From positions 7,513,306 to 7,577,305 of the forward strand of contig OX030966.1 of the NCBI GenBank assembly GCA_943735955.1: a DNA stretch of 64,000 bases, given 5' to 3'. The stretch's first letter is position 1, and every line of letters starts with the position of its first letter. Under the pieces are notes generated by a model, which did not search any database, was not told the DNA's origin, and worked only from the letters and a program-made list of their open reading frames with translations. Positions 1-12,800 of the stretch are shown in pieces. This DNA is from Piscicola geometra. Lineage: Eukaryota > Annelida > Clitellata > Hirudinida > Piscicolidae. A program made the position numbers and the translations under genes.

Positions 1-590
1 CTCCTCCACTCCATCTCCACCCCACCTCCTTCACTCCACCTTCACCCCACCTCCTTCACTTCACCTTTATCCCACCTCCTTCACTCCACCTCCACCCCAC
101 CTCCTTCACTCCACTTCCACCCCACCTCCTTCACTCCACCTCCACTCCACCTCCTCCACTCCATCTCCACCCCACCTCCTTCACTCCACCTCCTTCACTC
201 CACCTTTATCCCACCTCCTTCACTCCACCTCCACCCCACCTCCTTCACTCCACCTCCACCCTACTTCCTTCACTCCACCTTCACCCCACCTCCTTCACTC
301 CACCTCCACCCCACCTCCTCCACTCCACCTCCACCCCACCTCCTTCACTCCACCTCCACCCCACCTTCTTCACTCCACCTCCACCCCACCTCCTTCACTC
401 CACCTCATTCACTCCACCTCCACCCCACCTCCTTCACTCCACCTCCACCCCACCTTCTTCACTCCACCTCCACCCCACCTTCTTCACTCCACCTCCACCC
501 CACCTCCTCCACTCCACCTCCACCCCACTTCCTTCACTCCACCTCCACCCCACCTTCTTCACTCCACCTCCATACCTCTCCATCACGACA
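1..590. repeat. C-rich minisatellite, about 25-bp unit
   Basis: Tandem array of a CTCC/CACC-rich unit of about 25 bp (core CTTCACTCCACCTCCACCCC) with frequent single-base variants and some shortened copies. The pyrimidine-rich strand is the + strand throughout. No coding signal is seen; open frames inside it follow only from the repeat composition. The array may start before the window. Confidence 0.9.
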
Positions 591-736
591 GCATCTACTT
601 GCATAATGTCCTCAGGACACATCCACTCTTTCCTCCCTTCGCTCCTTCCTCTCAGTCCTTCCAAGCGTCAGCTGCTTGCTAACTAACAGTGTTGCTATGA
701 CTACCATTTCATACTTTCTATTCTCAAGCTAACAAC

Positions 737-1430
<694 letters not shown>

Positions 1431-1449
1431 TTATCGTAATTATTTTTAT

Positions 1450-1880
1450 TAGTAGAATGCATCAATGAAGCGCCTTTGAGAGACGGGCACATCTGCATAG
1501 GATCTGAAAGGGAACTGTTTTGTCATCGCCCTCTAGCGACTGCTTTTCTTCTGCACACCTCTCTCTCACCTTCCTTGCTTGTGAATTCCACAGCTCCTAA
1601 CTGAATGTGATAGACTGCGACCACCTCTTCCTCTGTGACATCAGACCTCTTTGTGATTGCAATGATCTACGTCCTCTCCCATAACAACTTCTATCAGATG
1701 TTTCAATCTTTTGATTTATATTAATTTATTTTCTGTATTATATTTATAATAGGGTATATTATATTTTATATTGTATGGTATAGTATATTATATTGTATCA
1801 CATTATATTATATTATGATTTCGTTTCCACATGTAATGACTTGTTGACGTCATGGCATTGGAAACTCCCTCACGCTGACT
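1450..1880. other. Non-repetitive intergenic DNA, nothing recognised
   Basis: About 430 bp of mixed, partly AT-rich sequence, with TATATTATA-rich text at 1735-1815. No exon, RNA gene or mobile element is recognised. Confidence 0.5.
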
Positions 1881-1887
1881 CACTCTG

Positions 1888-2130
1888 GCACCCATGCATC
1901 CGCCATGCACCCATAATGCACCATGCATCCGCCATGCACCCATAATGCACCATGCATCCGCCATGCACCCATAATGCACCATGCATCCGCTATGCACCCA
2001 TAATGCAACATGCATCCGCCATGCACCCATAATGCACCATGCATCCGCCATGCACCCATAATGCACCATGCACACACCATGCATCCGCCATGCACCCATA
2101 ATGCACCATGCATCCGCCATGCACCATGCA
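1888..2130. repeat. 29-bp minisatellite (CATGCATCCGCC unit)
   Basis: About eight copies of a unit combining CATGCATCCGCCATGCACCC and ATAATGCAC, with a shortened form carrying CATGCACACAC near 2070 and 2125. The array is upstream of WDR83 and has no gene in it. Confidence 0.9.
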
Positions 2131-2773
2131 CACACCAAGCACAGCAGCTGGAAGACTGAATCGACATACATACATCACTGACACATTCCATCTGCTTCTT
2201 CCCACGTTGCAAACTTTTCTCTGCAGGATCGACTGAAACTCTTTTTCTCGGTTCATTGCTTTGTGGTTGATTTATCAAATGTAGTTGTCTGTTGCAAGCT
2301 TTTCTAGTGGCAAAGCGTGCATGGCAGGTCTGGATCTTCTCACCGCAACGCAGTGTGCGTCAATCATGTGCAACACACTGTTTCTTTTTTGAGAGCTGTG
2401 AGAGTCTTTGAAAAGTTATTGAAACAAAGTTCTCAAGAAGCACACTGACTTCCCAATCTTTACAAGGCATCCACCTCACGAGATATCATCAAAGTTAAAT
2501 CCCAAATAAAATAATTTATCACTATTTAATTAAAAAATTAAATACTTTTGGTTTTAATTTACAATTTTTATTTTTGATCATAATTATTTTGCTAGTTTTT
2601 TATCTCTGCTGTTTATTCATTATTAATTATAAGTTCTTTTTTCACATTTTTGACAACTAAACCAATAATATATACTACATATATTATAGGATCTATAATA
2701 TAGAGTCTATATTATAGACTAAACCTATTTAAAAGTTTTAAATTAAAACTGACTTGAGTTTCAAATTAGATAA
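2131..2773. other. WDR83 upstream intergenic DNA
   Basis: AT-rich sequence directly upstream of the WDR83 start, presumably holding its promoter and 5' UTR. A perfect-looking palindrome of about 27 bp, TCTATAATATAGA and its mirror, lies around 2692-2725. No TATA box can be assigned with confidence. Confidence 0.4.
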
Positions 2774-5700
2774 ATGGAAGTAGTTGAGAAACTCTCACTT
2801 TCAATTGACTGCAAGCAAAATCAAGTACGAGCTGTTCGATTTAACTGTTTGTCTTTTGTTACTTTTAATTTAAATTTAAAATTAAGCATAATTCGAATAT
2901 ATCTAAAAAATTTATATATTTATATTATAAGTACTTTCCAATTGTTAGATACCAGCACCAATTAAAATCATACAACTTCCAAAATGAATGCACAACTCAC
3001 CAGCTGACGGCGAGTACTGCCTCACCGGAGGGTCGGACAAGAGCATCAAGTTGTGGAACCCGCACAAGGGCCTCCTCTTGAAGACGTACACAGGCCACAC
3101 CCACGAGGTATCGCGCATGCTCCTAACTCACCTCTGTACCACCATCACTACAATCACCACGACCTTCTCACTCGAAGGTGTTGGACGTGGCAGGCTCGTG
3201 TGACAATGGCCACATGTGTTCCGGAGGCCTCGACAAGTCGGTCGTGTTGTGGGACGTCGCAACGGGCAAGATGGAACGTCGCTTCAAGGGACACCAAGGT
3301 GCTTGCATCTGCATGCTGTCTGCATCTCTATGCTTGCATCTGCATGCTGTCTGCATCTCTATGCTTGCATCTGCATGCTGTCTGCATCTCTATGCTTGCA
3401 TCCGCATGCTGTCTGCATCTCTATGCTTGCATCTGCATGCTGTCTGCATCTCTATGCTTGCATCTGCATCGTGTCTGTCTGATGAGGCACCTCACTTGCC
3501 TCATTACATTGATGTGCCTTCAATGGTGTTGTTGCAGTTGCATCAGACTCTGTGTTCTTCATTGCAGCAATGCTGCCAAACTCCAGACGAAAACAAATAT
3601 AGTATTTATATAATTTGTTTATTGTAATTATCAAAATATAATGATTAATTACAGCATGCAAGCCACACACAGCAAAGGTGACATGTGTTGCCTTCAACGA
3701 GGACTCGAGTGTCCTGATGTCGGGCTCGATGGACGGCCGAGTGATGGTGTGGGATGCACGCAGTCGCAAGTACGACCCTGTCCAGGTGCTGGATGGTGGT
3801 CTCGGGTGATCTTTCGTATTCAACCATTGCTCTACACCACACCACCTCACAACCACCACATCACAACACATACAACCCCACCACTTTACCACATCAACCA
3901 CATCACCACACTTCTCTACCACACCACATACAACCACACAACACCTCTCAACCACCTCTCAACCACTCCTCAAGCACCTCTCAACCACCCTCAACCACCT
4001 CTCAACCACCCTCAACCACCTTTCAACCACCTCTCAACCACCCTCAAGCACCTCTCAAGCACCCTCAAGCACTTCTCAAGCACCCCTCAAGCACCCTCAA
4101 CCACCCTCAACCACCCTCAACCACCTCTCAAGCACCCTCAACCACCCTCAAGCACCCTCAAGCACCCTCAAGCACCCTCAAGCACCTCTCAAGCACCCTC
4201 AACCACCCCTCAAGCACCTCTCAACCACCTCTCAACCACCCCTCAACCACTCTCAACCACCCTCAAGCACCCTCAAGCACCCCTCAAGCACCCTCAACCA
4301 CCTCTCAAGCACCCTCAAGCACCCTCAAGCACCTTCAACCACCCCTCAACCACCCTCAAGCACCCCTCAAGCACCCTCAACCACCTCTCAACCACTTCTC
4401 AACCATCCTCAACCACCCCTCAACCACCCCTCAACCACCCTCAAGCACCCTCAAGCACCTCTCAAGCACCCTCAAGCACCCTCAAGCACCCCTCAAGCAC
4501 CCTCAAGCACCTCTCAACCACCCCTCAAGAACCCTCAAGCACCCCTCAACCACCCCTCAAGCACCCTCAAGCACCTCTCAACCACCCCTCAAGCACCCTC
4601 AAGCACCTCTCAAGCACCCTCAAGCACCCTCAAGCACCTCTCAAGCACCCTCAAGCACCCTCAAGCACCTCTCAAGCACCCTCAAGCACCCTCAAGCACC
4701 CCTCAAGCACCCTCAAGCACCTCTCAAGCACCCTCAAGCACCTCTCAAGCACCCCTCAACCACCCTCAACCACCCTCAACCACCCCTCAACCACCCTCAA
4801 CCACCCTCAAGCACCCCTCAAGCACCCTCAACCACCTCTCAAGCACCCTCAAGCACCTCTCAACCACCCCTCAACCACCCTCAACCACCCTCAAGCACCC
4901 CTCAAGCACCCTCAACCGCCTCTCAAGCACCCTCAAGCACCCTCAACCACCCTCAAGCACCCCTCAAGCACCCTCAACCACCTCTCAACCACTTCTCAAC
5001 CACCCCTCAACCACCCCTCAACCACCCTCAACCACCCTCAAGCACCCTCAAGCACCCTCAAGCACCCTCAAGCACCTCTCAAGCACCCTCAACCACCTCT
5101 CAAGCACCCTCAAGCACCCTCAACCACCCCTCAACCACCCTCAAGCACCCCTCAAGCACCCTCAACCACCTCTCAACCACCCTCAAGCACCTCTCAACCA
5201 CCCCTCAACCACCCTCAAGCACCCTCAAGCACCTCTCAAGCACACAACACCCCTCAACCACCTTTCAAGCACCCTCAAGCACCCTCAACCACACAGTGTC
5301 TGGACGAAGCGACTGACGGAGTTTGCTCGTTGTGCACGTCTGCCTTCGAGATCTTCACCGCCTCCGTCGACAAGCGCGTCAGAAGGTATGACGTCAGACA
5401 AGGAAGACTCTCTACATACCCTCTTGCAGGTGTGTGTGTGTGTGTGTGTGTACGTGTGTGTTTATAAAGTGTAAAGTTTACCATAAGAACAACAACTACA
5501 ACAACATACAGCAACCACAACAACAACAACACACAGCAACCACAACACACAGCAACCACAACACACAGCAACCACAACAACAACAACAACAAACACACAG
5601 CACCTGCGACGTGTGTGAGCTTGAGCAGGGACGCGCAGTGCATCTTGGTGAGCACCACTGACCACTCAGCCAACCTCGTCGACCTCAAGACTGCCTCCCT

Positions 5701-6520
5701 CCTCAACCAGTTTGTGCTGCTCTTCTTGTTGCTATTGTTGTTTTAGTTTGTGCTGCTCTTGTTGTTGCTATTGTTGTTTTAGTTGTGCTGCTCTTCTTGT
5801 TGCTATTGTTGTTTTTGTTTGTGCTGCTCTTCTTGTTGCTATTGTTGTTTGTGCTTGTTGTTAGGGTTCTGCTGTTTGTTTTTTGCTGTCGCTGTGGGCG
5901 ACTAGAAGTTTAACTGCCTAGCGCCACAATGGGAATACACGTACGCACGCACCGACGCACGCACACACAAGCACACACACATATAAACACACACAGGTAC
6001 AAGGGGCATGTGGCAGGCAAGTTGAAGGTGGAGAGTGTGATCAGCTCATGCGACCAACAAGTGGCTTCCGCCTCCGAAGACGGCTGTGTCTACGTGTGGC
6101 ATCTCATCAAGGTGCCTCTGTCTTCGTCCATGCATTTGCGCATGCACTCACTCACACACACACACACGCACGCAAACACACACACGTACACACACACACA
6201 CACGCACGTACACACACACACGCACGCAAACACACACACGTACACACACACAAACACACACACGCAAGCACACAAACACACACACACACGCACGTACACA
6301 CACACACGCACGCAAACACACACACGTACACACACACGTACACACGCACGTACACACGCACGTACACACAAACACACACACACACGCACGTACACAGGCG
6401 ACTCTGTTGAGGAAGCTGAGGCAGGCAGGAGGGCTTCCTTGCCACTCCATCTCCTACCACCCCTCCAAGCCCCTCCTCCTCTCCGCCTCCCCCACCCACC
6501 TCCACCTCTGGACCGCCTAG
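2774..6520 (+). CDS. WDR83: WDR83 / MORG1 WD40-repeat protein
   Basis: Complete eight-exon gene: 2774-2846, 3004-3107, 3178-3298, 3673-3785, 5297-5429, 5601-5709, 5997-6111, 6398-6520. The exons join in phase to 296 codons plus stop, close to the roughly 315 residues of vertebrate WDR83. Diagnostic strings in order are [84 protein letters not shown] and [13 protein letters not shown]. These are WD40 blades matching the family over its whole length. Family knowledge: WDR83 is a cytosolic/nuclear scaffold for ERK-pathway components and also associates with spliceosomes. The start chosen is the ATG giving [13 protein letters not shown] just before the conserved VRAVRFN. Exon 5 begins LDEATDGV, as expected after PVQ. 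Introns are short except intron 4, filled by a minisatellite. Confidence 0.95.
3299..3475. repeat. 31-bp minisatellite in WDR83 intron 3
   Basis: About five and a half copies of a unit containing TGCTTGCATCTGCATGCTGT and CTGCATCTCTA. It starts at the first bases of the intron (donor GTGCTTGC), so the donor-proximal sequence is itself the repeat unit. Confidence 0.9.
3925..5292. repeat. CTCAACCACC/CTCAAGCACC minisatellite in WDR83 intron 4
   Basis: About 1.37 kb of a 10-11 bp unit (CCTCAACCAC alternating with CCTCAAGCAC, with or without one extra C). It fills WDR83 intron 4 (3786-5296) almost to the acceptor ACACAG. Long Pro/Ser/Thr/His frames across it are by-products of the unit, not genes: real exons lie on both sides in a spliced frame. 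Confidence 0.95.
6120..6396. repeat. CA/ACGCAC repeat in WDR83 intron 7
   Basis: Intron 7 (6112-6397) is nearly entirely CA-dinucleotide repeat with interspersed ACGCACGTAC blocks and ends in the acceptor TACACAG. A smaller (GT)n/(CA)n pair lies in intron 5 (5430-5600). Intron 6 carries a TTGTTGCTATTGTTGTTTTAG-like short tandem repeat at 5715-5855. Confidence 0.9.
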
Positions 6521-6640
6521 CTTGTGTCTTTGTTTGTGTGTCTTATTGGATGCTTGTGTCTTTGTGTGTGTGTCTTATTGGATGCTTGTGTCTTTGTGTG
6601 TGTGTCTTCTTGGTACAATACAAACTATACATCGATAAAT

Positions 6641-6646
6641 TTTATT
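6641..6646 (-). terminator. Poly(A) signal of the gelsolin-like gene
   Basis: AATAAA on the minus strand (TTTATT on +), about 175 nt downstream of the gelsolin-like stop. The 6521-6820 interval therefore probably holds the two convergent 3' UTRs of WDR83 and the gelsolin-like gene. Assigned from motif and position only. Confidence 0.5.
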
Positions 6647-6820
6647 AACGTGGCGTAAAGCCGAACGAGCTTTAAGACCACTTGGAAACTAAAGTCTTCG
6701 GACGCTCATTCGACAAGAAAGGAGAAACTTAAGCGGAGATTGCGCAACGGAGTCTGTGGAAGCAAGTCAATACTGATCTGCATATCTGCATCCACTGATG
6801 CACGCAGCAGCAAGGAGACC

Positions 6821-9800
6821 TCAGGCGGCAAGGGCCTGTTGGAAGGCACTGCTGCTCTGTCCCTCCTTCACCACGTACACAGGCACCAGCGGGTGGGACG
6901 TCTTGATCAGGTGGTTCTGTGTGGGTGGTTGCGTTGTGAGCTAGCCATTGTCGCTCAACAGCTCACCAAGTCATCGGTGCCAAAAGGGAAACCAACGTGA
7001 GTTACAAGCACTAAAAGTGGACAGAAAGGACACGAACGTGAGCGTAGGCAAGTCCGTTTTGTCTTTCCGAGGGAGAAGCTCCACTGCCCACCCACACAAA
7101 ACACTCCACGCCTGTGTCCATGATGAAGACGTCCTGTGGAAAGCGAGATGATGGTGGTGTTGTGGCATTGGAACTTCTCTATGGTGAGGTGGTGGTGTTG
7201 TGGCATTGGAACTTCTCTATGGTGAGGTGGTGGTGTTGTGGCATTGGAACTTCTCTATGGCGAGGTGGTGGTGTTGTGGCATTGGAACTTCTCTATGGTG
7301 AGGTGGTGGTGTTGTGGCATTGGAACTTCTCTATGGCGAGGTGGTGGTGTTGTGGCATTGGAACTTCTCTATAGTGAGGTGGTGGTGTTGTGGCATTGGA
7401 ACTTCTCTATAGTGAGGTGGTGGTGTTGTGGCATTGGAACTTCTCTATAGTAAGGTGGTGGTGTTGTGGCATTGGAACTTCTCTATAGTGAGGTGGTGGT
7501 GTTGTGGCATTGGAACTTCTCTATAGTGAGGTGGTGGTGTTGTGGCATTGGAACTTCTCTATAGTGAGGTGGTGGTGTTGTGGCATTGGAACTTCTCTAT
7601 GGTGAGGTGGTGGTGTTGTGGCATTGGAACTTCTCTATAGTGAGGTGGTGGTGTTGTGGCATTGGAACTTCTCCATGGTGAGGTGGTGGTGTTGTGGCAT
7701 TGGAACTTCTCTATAGTGAGGTGGTGGTGTTGTGGCATTGGAACTTCTCCATGGTGAGGTGGTGGTGTTGTGGCATTGGAACTTCTCTATGGTGAGGTGG
7801 TGGTGTTGTGGCATTGGAACTTCTCCATGGTGAGGTGGTGGTGTTGTGGCATTGGAACTTCTCTATGGTGAGGTGGTGGTGTTGTGGCATTGGAACTTCT
7901 CTATAGTGAGGTGGTGGTGTTGTGGCATTGGAACTTCTCTATGGTGAGGTGGTGGTGTTGTGGCATTGGAACTTCTCCATGGTGAGGTGGTGGTGTTGTG
8001 GCATTGGAACTTCTCTATGGTGAAGTGGTGGTGTTGTGGCATTGGAACTTCTCTATAGTGAGGTGGTGGTGTTGTGGCATTGGAACTTCTCTATGGCGAG
8101 GTGGTGGTGTTGTGGCATTGGAACTTCTCCATGGTGAGGTGGTGGTGTTGTGGCATTGGAACTTCTCTATGGTGAGGTGGTGGTGTTGTGGCATTGGAAC
8201 TTCTCTATGGCGAGGTGGTGGTGTTGTGGCATTGGAACTTCTCCATGGTGAGGTGGTGGTGTTGTGGCATTGGAACTTCTCCATGGTGAGGTGGTGGTGT
8301 TGTGGCATTGGAACTTCTCTATAGTGAGGTGGTGGTGTTGTGGCATTGGAACTTCTCTATAGTGAGGTGGTGGTGTTGTGGCATTGGAACTTCTCTATAG
8401 TGAGGTGGTGGTGTTGTGGCATTGGAACTTCTCTATGGTGAGGTGGTGGTGTTGTGGCATTGGAACTTCTCTATAGTGAGGTGGTGGTGTTGTGGCATTG
8501 GAACTTCTCCATGGTGAGGTGGTGGTGTTGTGGCATTGGAACTTCTCTATAGTGAGGTGGTGGTGTTGTGGCATTGGAACTTCTCCATGGTGAGGTGGTG
8601 GTGTTGTGGCATTGGAACTTCTCTATGGTGAGGTGGTGGTGTTGTGGCATTGGAACTTCTCCATGGTGAGGTGGTGGTGTTGTGGCATTGGAACTTCTCT
8701 ATGGTGAGGTGGTGGTGTTGTGGCATTGGAACTTCTCTATAGTGAGGTGGTGGTGTTGTGGCATTGGAACTTCTCTATGGTGAGGTGGTGGTGTTGTGGC
8801 ATTGGAACTTCTCCATGGTGAGGTGGTGGTGTTGTGGCATTGGAACTTCTCTATGGTGAAGTGGTGGTGTTGTGGCACAGGAACTTCTCCATGGTGAGGT
8901 GGTGGTGTTGTGGCATTGGAACTTCTCTATGGTGAAGTGGTGGTGTTGTGGCATTGGAACTTCTCCATGGTGAGGTGGTGGTGTTGTGGCATTGGAACTT
9001 CTCTATGGTGAGGTGGTGGTGTTGTGGCATTGGAACTTCTCTATGGCGAGGTGGTGGTGTTGTGGCATTGGAACTTCTCCATGGTGAGGTGGTGGTGTTG
9101 TGGCATTGGAACTCCTCTATGGTGAGGTGGTGGTGTTCTGGCATTGGAACTTCTCTATGGTGAGGTGGTGGTGTTGTGGCATTGGAACTTCTCTATAGTG
9201 AGGTGGTGGTGTTGTGGCATTGGAACTTCTCTATGGCGAGGTGGTGGTGTTGTGGCATTGGAACTTCTCCATGGTGAGGTGGTGGTGTTGTGGCATTGGA
9301 ACTTCTCCATGGTGAGGTGGTGGTGTTGTGGCATTGGAACTTCTCTATAGTGAGGTGGTGGTGTTGTGGCATTGGAACTTCTCTATAGTGAGGTGGTGGT
9401 GTTGTGGCATTGGAACTTCTCTATAGTGAGGTGGTGGTGTTGTGGCATTGGAACTTCTCTATGGTGAGGTGGTGGTGTTGTGGCATTGGAACTTCTCTAT
9501 AGTGAGGTGGTGGTGTTGTGGCATTGGAACTTCTCCATGGTGAGGTGGTGGTGTTGTGGCATTGGAACTTCTCTATGGTGAGGTGGTGGTGTTGTGGCAT
9601 TGGAACTTCTCCATGGTGAGGTGGTGGTGTTGTGGCATTGGAACTTCTCTATGGTGAGGTGGTGGTGTTGTGGCATTGGAACTTCTCTATAGTGAGGTGG
9701 TGGTGTTGTGGCATTGGAACTTCTCTATGGTGAGGTGGTGGTGTTGTGGCATTGGAACTTCTCCATGGTGAGGTGGTGGTGTTGTGGCATTGGAACTTCT

Positions 9801-12800
9801 CTATGGTGAAGTGGTGGTGTTGTGGCACAGGAACTTCTCCATGGTGAGGTGGTGGTGTTGTGGCATTGGAACTTCTCTATGGTGAAGTGGTGGTGTTGTG
9901 GCATTGGAACTTCTCCATGGTGAGGTGGTGGTGTTGTGGCATTGGAACTTCTCTATGGTGAGGTGGTGGTGTTGTGGCATTGGAACTTCTCTATGGCGAG
10001 GTGGTGGTGTTGTGGCATTGGAACTTCTCCATGGTGAGGTGGTGGTGTTGTGGCATTGGAACTCCTCTATGGTGAGGTGGTGGTGTTCTGGCATTGGAAC
10101 TTCTCTATGGTGAGGTGGTGGTGTTGTGGCATTGGAACTTCTCTATAGTGAGGTGGTGGTGTTGTGGCATTGGAACTTCTCTATGGCGAGGTGGTGGTGT
10201 TGTGGCATTGGAACTTCTCTATAGTGAGGTGGTGGTGTTGTGGCATTGGAACTTCTCCATGGCGAGGTGGTGGTGTTCTGGCATTGGAACTTCTCTATGG
10301 CGAGGTGGTGGTGTTGTGGCATTGGAACTTCTCTATGGTGAGGTGGTGGTGTTGTGGCATTGGAACTTCTCCATGGCGAGGTGGTGGTGTTGTGGCATTG
10401 GAACTTCTCTATGGTGAGGTGGTGGTGTTGTGGCATTGGAACTTCTCTATAGTGAGGTGGTGGTGTTGTGGCATTGGAACTTCTCTATGGCGAGGTGGTG
10501 GTGTTGTGGCATTGGAACTTCTCTATAGTGAGGTGGTGGTGTTGTGGCATTGGAACTCCTCTATGGTGAGGTGGTGGTGTTGTGGCATTGGAACTTCTCT
10601 ATGGTGAGGTGGTGGTGTTGTGGCATTGGAACTTTTCCATGGTGAGGTGGTGGTGTTGTGGCATTGGAACTTCTCTATGGTGAGGTGGTGGTGTTGTGGC
10701 ATTGGAACTTCTCTATAGTGAGGTGGTGGTGTTGTGGCATTGGAACTTCTCTATAGTGAGGTGGTGGTGTTGTGGCATTGGAACTCCTCTATGGTGAGGT
10801 GGTGGTGTTGTGGCATTGGAACTTCTCTATGGCGAGGTGGTGGTGTTGTGGCATTGGAACTTCTCTATGGCGAGGTGGTGGTGTTGTGGCATTGGAACCC
10901 CTCTATGGTGAGGTGGTGGTGTTGTGGCATTGGAACTTCTCTATGGTGAGGTGGTGATGTTGTGGCATTGGAACTTCTCTATGGTGAGGTGGTGGTGTTG
11001 TGGCATTGGAACTCCTCTATGGTGAGGTGGTGGTGTTGTGGCATTGGAACTTCTCTATAGTGAGGTGGTGGTGTTGTGGCATTGGAACTTCTCTATGGCG
11101 AGGTGGTGGTGTTGTGGCATTGGAACTTCTCCATGGTGAGGTGGTGGTGTTGTGGCATTGGAACTTCTCTATGGCGAGGTGGTGGTGTTGTGGCATTGGA
11201 ACTTCTCTATGGTGAGGTGGTGGTGTTGTGGCATTGGAACTTCTCTATGGTGAGGTGGTGGTGTTGTGGCATTGGAACTTCTCTATGGCGAGGTGGTGGT
11301 GTTGTGGCATTGGAACTTCTCTATAGTGAGGTGGTGGTGTTGTGGCATTGGAACTTCTCTATAGTGAGGTGGTGGTGTTGTGGCATTGGAACTTCTCCAT
11401 GGTGAGGTGGTGGTGTTGTGGCATTGAAACCACTCCAGAGGATGTATATCTTGTCACTTATTCCACTTGAAAAGAACATGCCTATGAAGATGAACGGGGA
11501 AGGCATACGTACGTGGGTGTCGAAGTCATCCTTGCAGACGGCTCCCTCCTTCACCAGCGTCGACTTCAAGTGGCCTCCAGCGTCTGACACTCTGTCGACC
11601 AGGCATTTGACTTGAGTCTACAGACTTGTTTGCGAAAGTGAGACAACGGATTTAAGTCTACAGAGTTGATTGTATTCAGATAAGAGACTAGACGCCAATC
11701 TAGAAAGAGGTGAGAACAAGAGGAAGTGAGGGAAGTGATGAGGTACTTCTGGAGAGTGGTGCTGATGGGACCTGCCTCCTCTTCCTCCTCTCCCATCTCA
11801 TTCTCGCCTGTCAGCGACTCCCAGAAGACGTGCTGGTGTGCAAGTCAAGCTTTGTTCATTGTTGTTGCTTCATGAATAGTTGCATTAATGGTGGCGTGGT
11901 GGAGGGTGGTGCTGGTAGAAGTGGGAAGGTTAAGGGAAGTCGTCTAAGTAGTAGTGGGAGGGTTAATGAAGGGTTATATAAGTAGTAGTAGTGGGAGGGT
12001 TAAGGGAAGGTCGTCTTAGTAGTAGTGGGAGGGTTAATGAAGGGTTATATAAGTAGTAGTGGTGGGAGGGTTAATGAAGGGTTATATAAGTAGCAGTGGG
12101 AGGGTTAATGAAGGGTTATATAAGTAGTAGTAGTGGGAGGGAGGGAGGGCCACCGTCTTGGTGCTGGAGTCTTCATCGAGCACCTCAGACCTGCACTGGC
12201 CTCCTCTGTCTGCCTTCAAGGTGTTCAAGTACTGCATCGCCTGGTGGGTGGGTGGGTGGGTTGGTGGATAGACAAGTAAGAGGGGAGGTTATAAAGGTCA
12301 GAAGGGGAGATGGAGAGATGGTGCAAGGGTGAATGAGTGTGGAGGAGGATGAAGTGTGGCTCTTGGGTGCTTAGTAGCACCTTGAAGCGCTCATCTTTGC
12401 TGCTTTCGTTGCCGTTCCACTGGATCAGGTGGAGGCCTGTGTGTGGAAAGTGATGGTGATGATTATGATGAAGAAGATGATAATGATGATGACCTAGATC
12501 AAGTATGAAGATGATAATGATGATGACCTAGATCAAGTATGAACATGATAATGATGATAATGATGATGACCTAGATCAAGTATGAAGACATCACTGGAGA
12601 GCACTCTGTCAGGATGCAACGGAACCTGCAATGATGATTTCCTGACGTCATCATCATCTCAGGCATCATCATCATCAGCACCCACCTCCTTGACGCTGAC
12701 GTGTTTCTTGACGCCGCAGAAGTGCAGCAGACGAGGCTGGTACTCGGTGGGTGTCACGTGACGGAAGCCTGAGTCAGCCCCTCCCTCCATGATGCTGTGG

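Noticed and set aside
3641..5467. Long Pro/Ser/Thr/His open frames over the WDR83 intron 4 repeat
   Set aside because: They come from a stop-free repeat unit. Flanking WDR83 exons 4 and 5 join in phase when the repeat is removed, and the resulting protein matches the family.
7140..11427. CRISPR array or bacterial repeat element
   Set aside because: Head-to-tail 38-bp units have no unique spacers, no cas genes are nearby and the context is a eukaryotic intron.
11400..11500. A gelsolin-like reading DKIYILWSG next to the 38-bp array
   Set aside because: It resembles a gelsolin strand, but the exon ending DDFDTH joins perfectly in phase to [16 protein letters not shown] at 7133-7038, which carries the true domain 3 motif.
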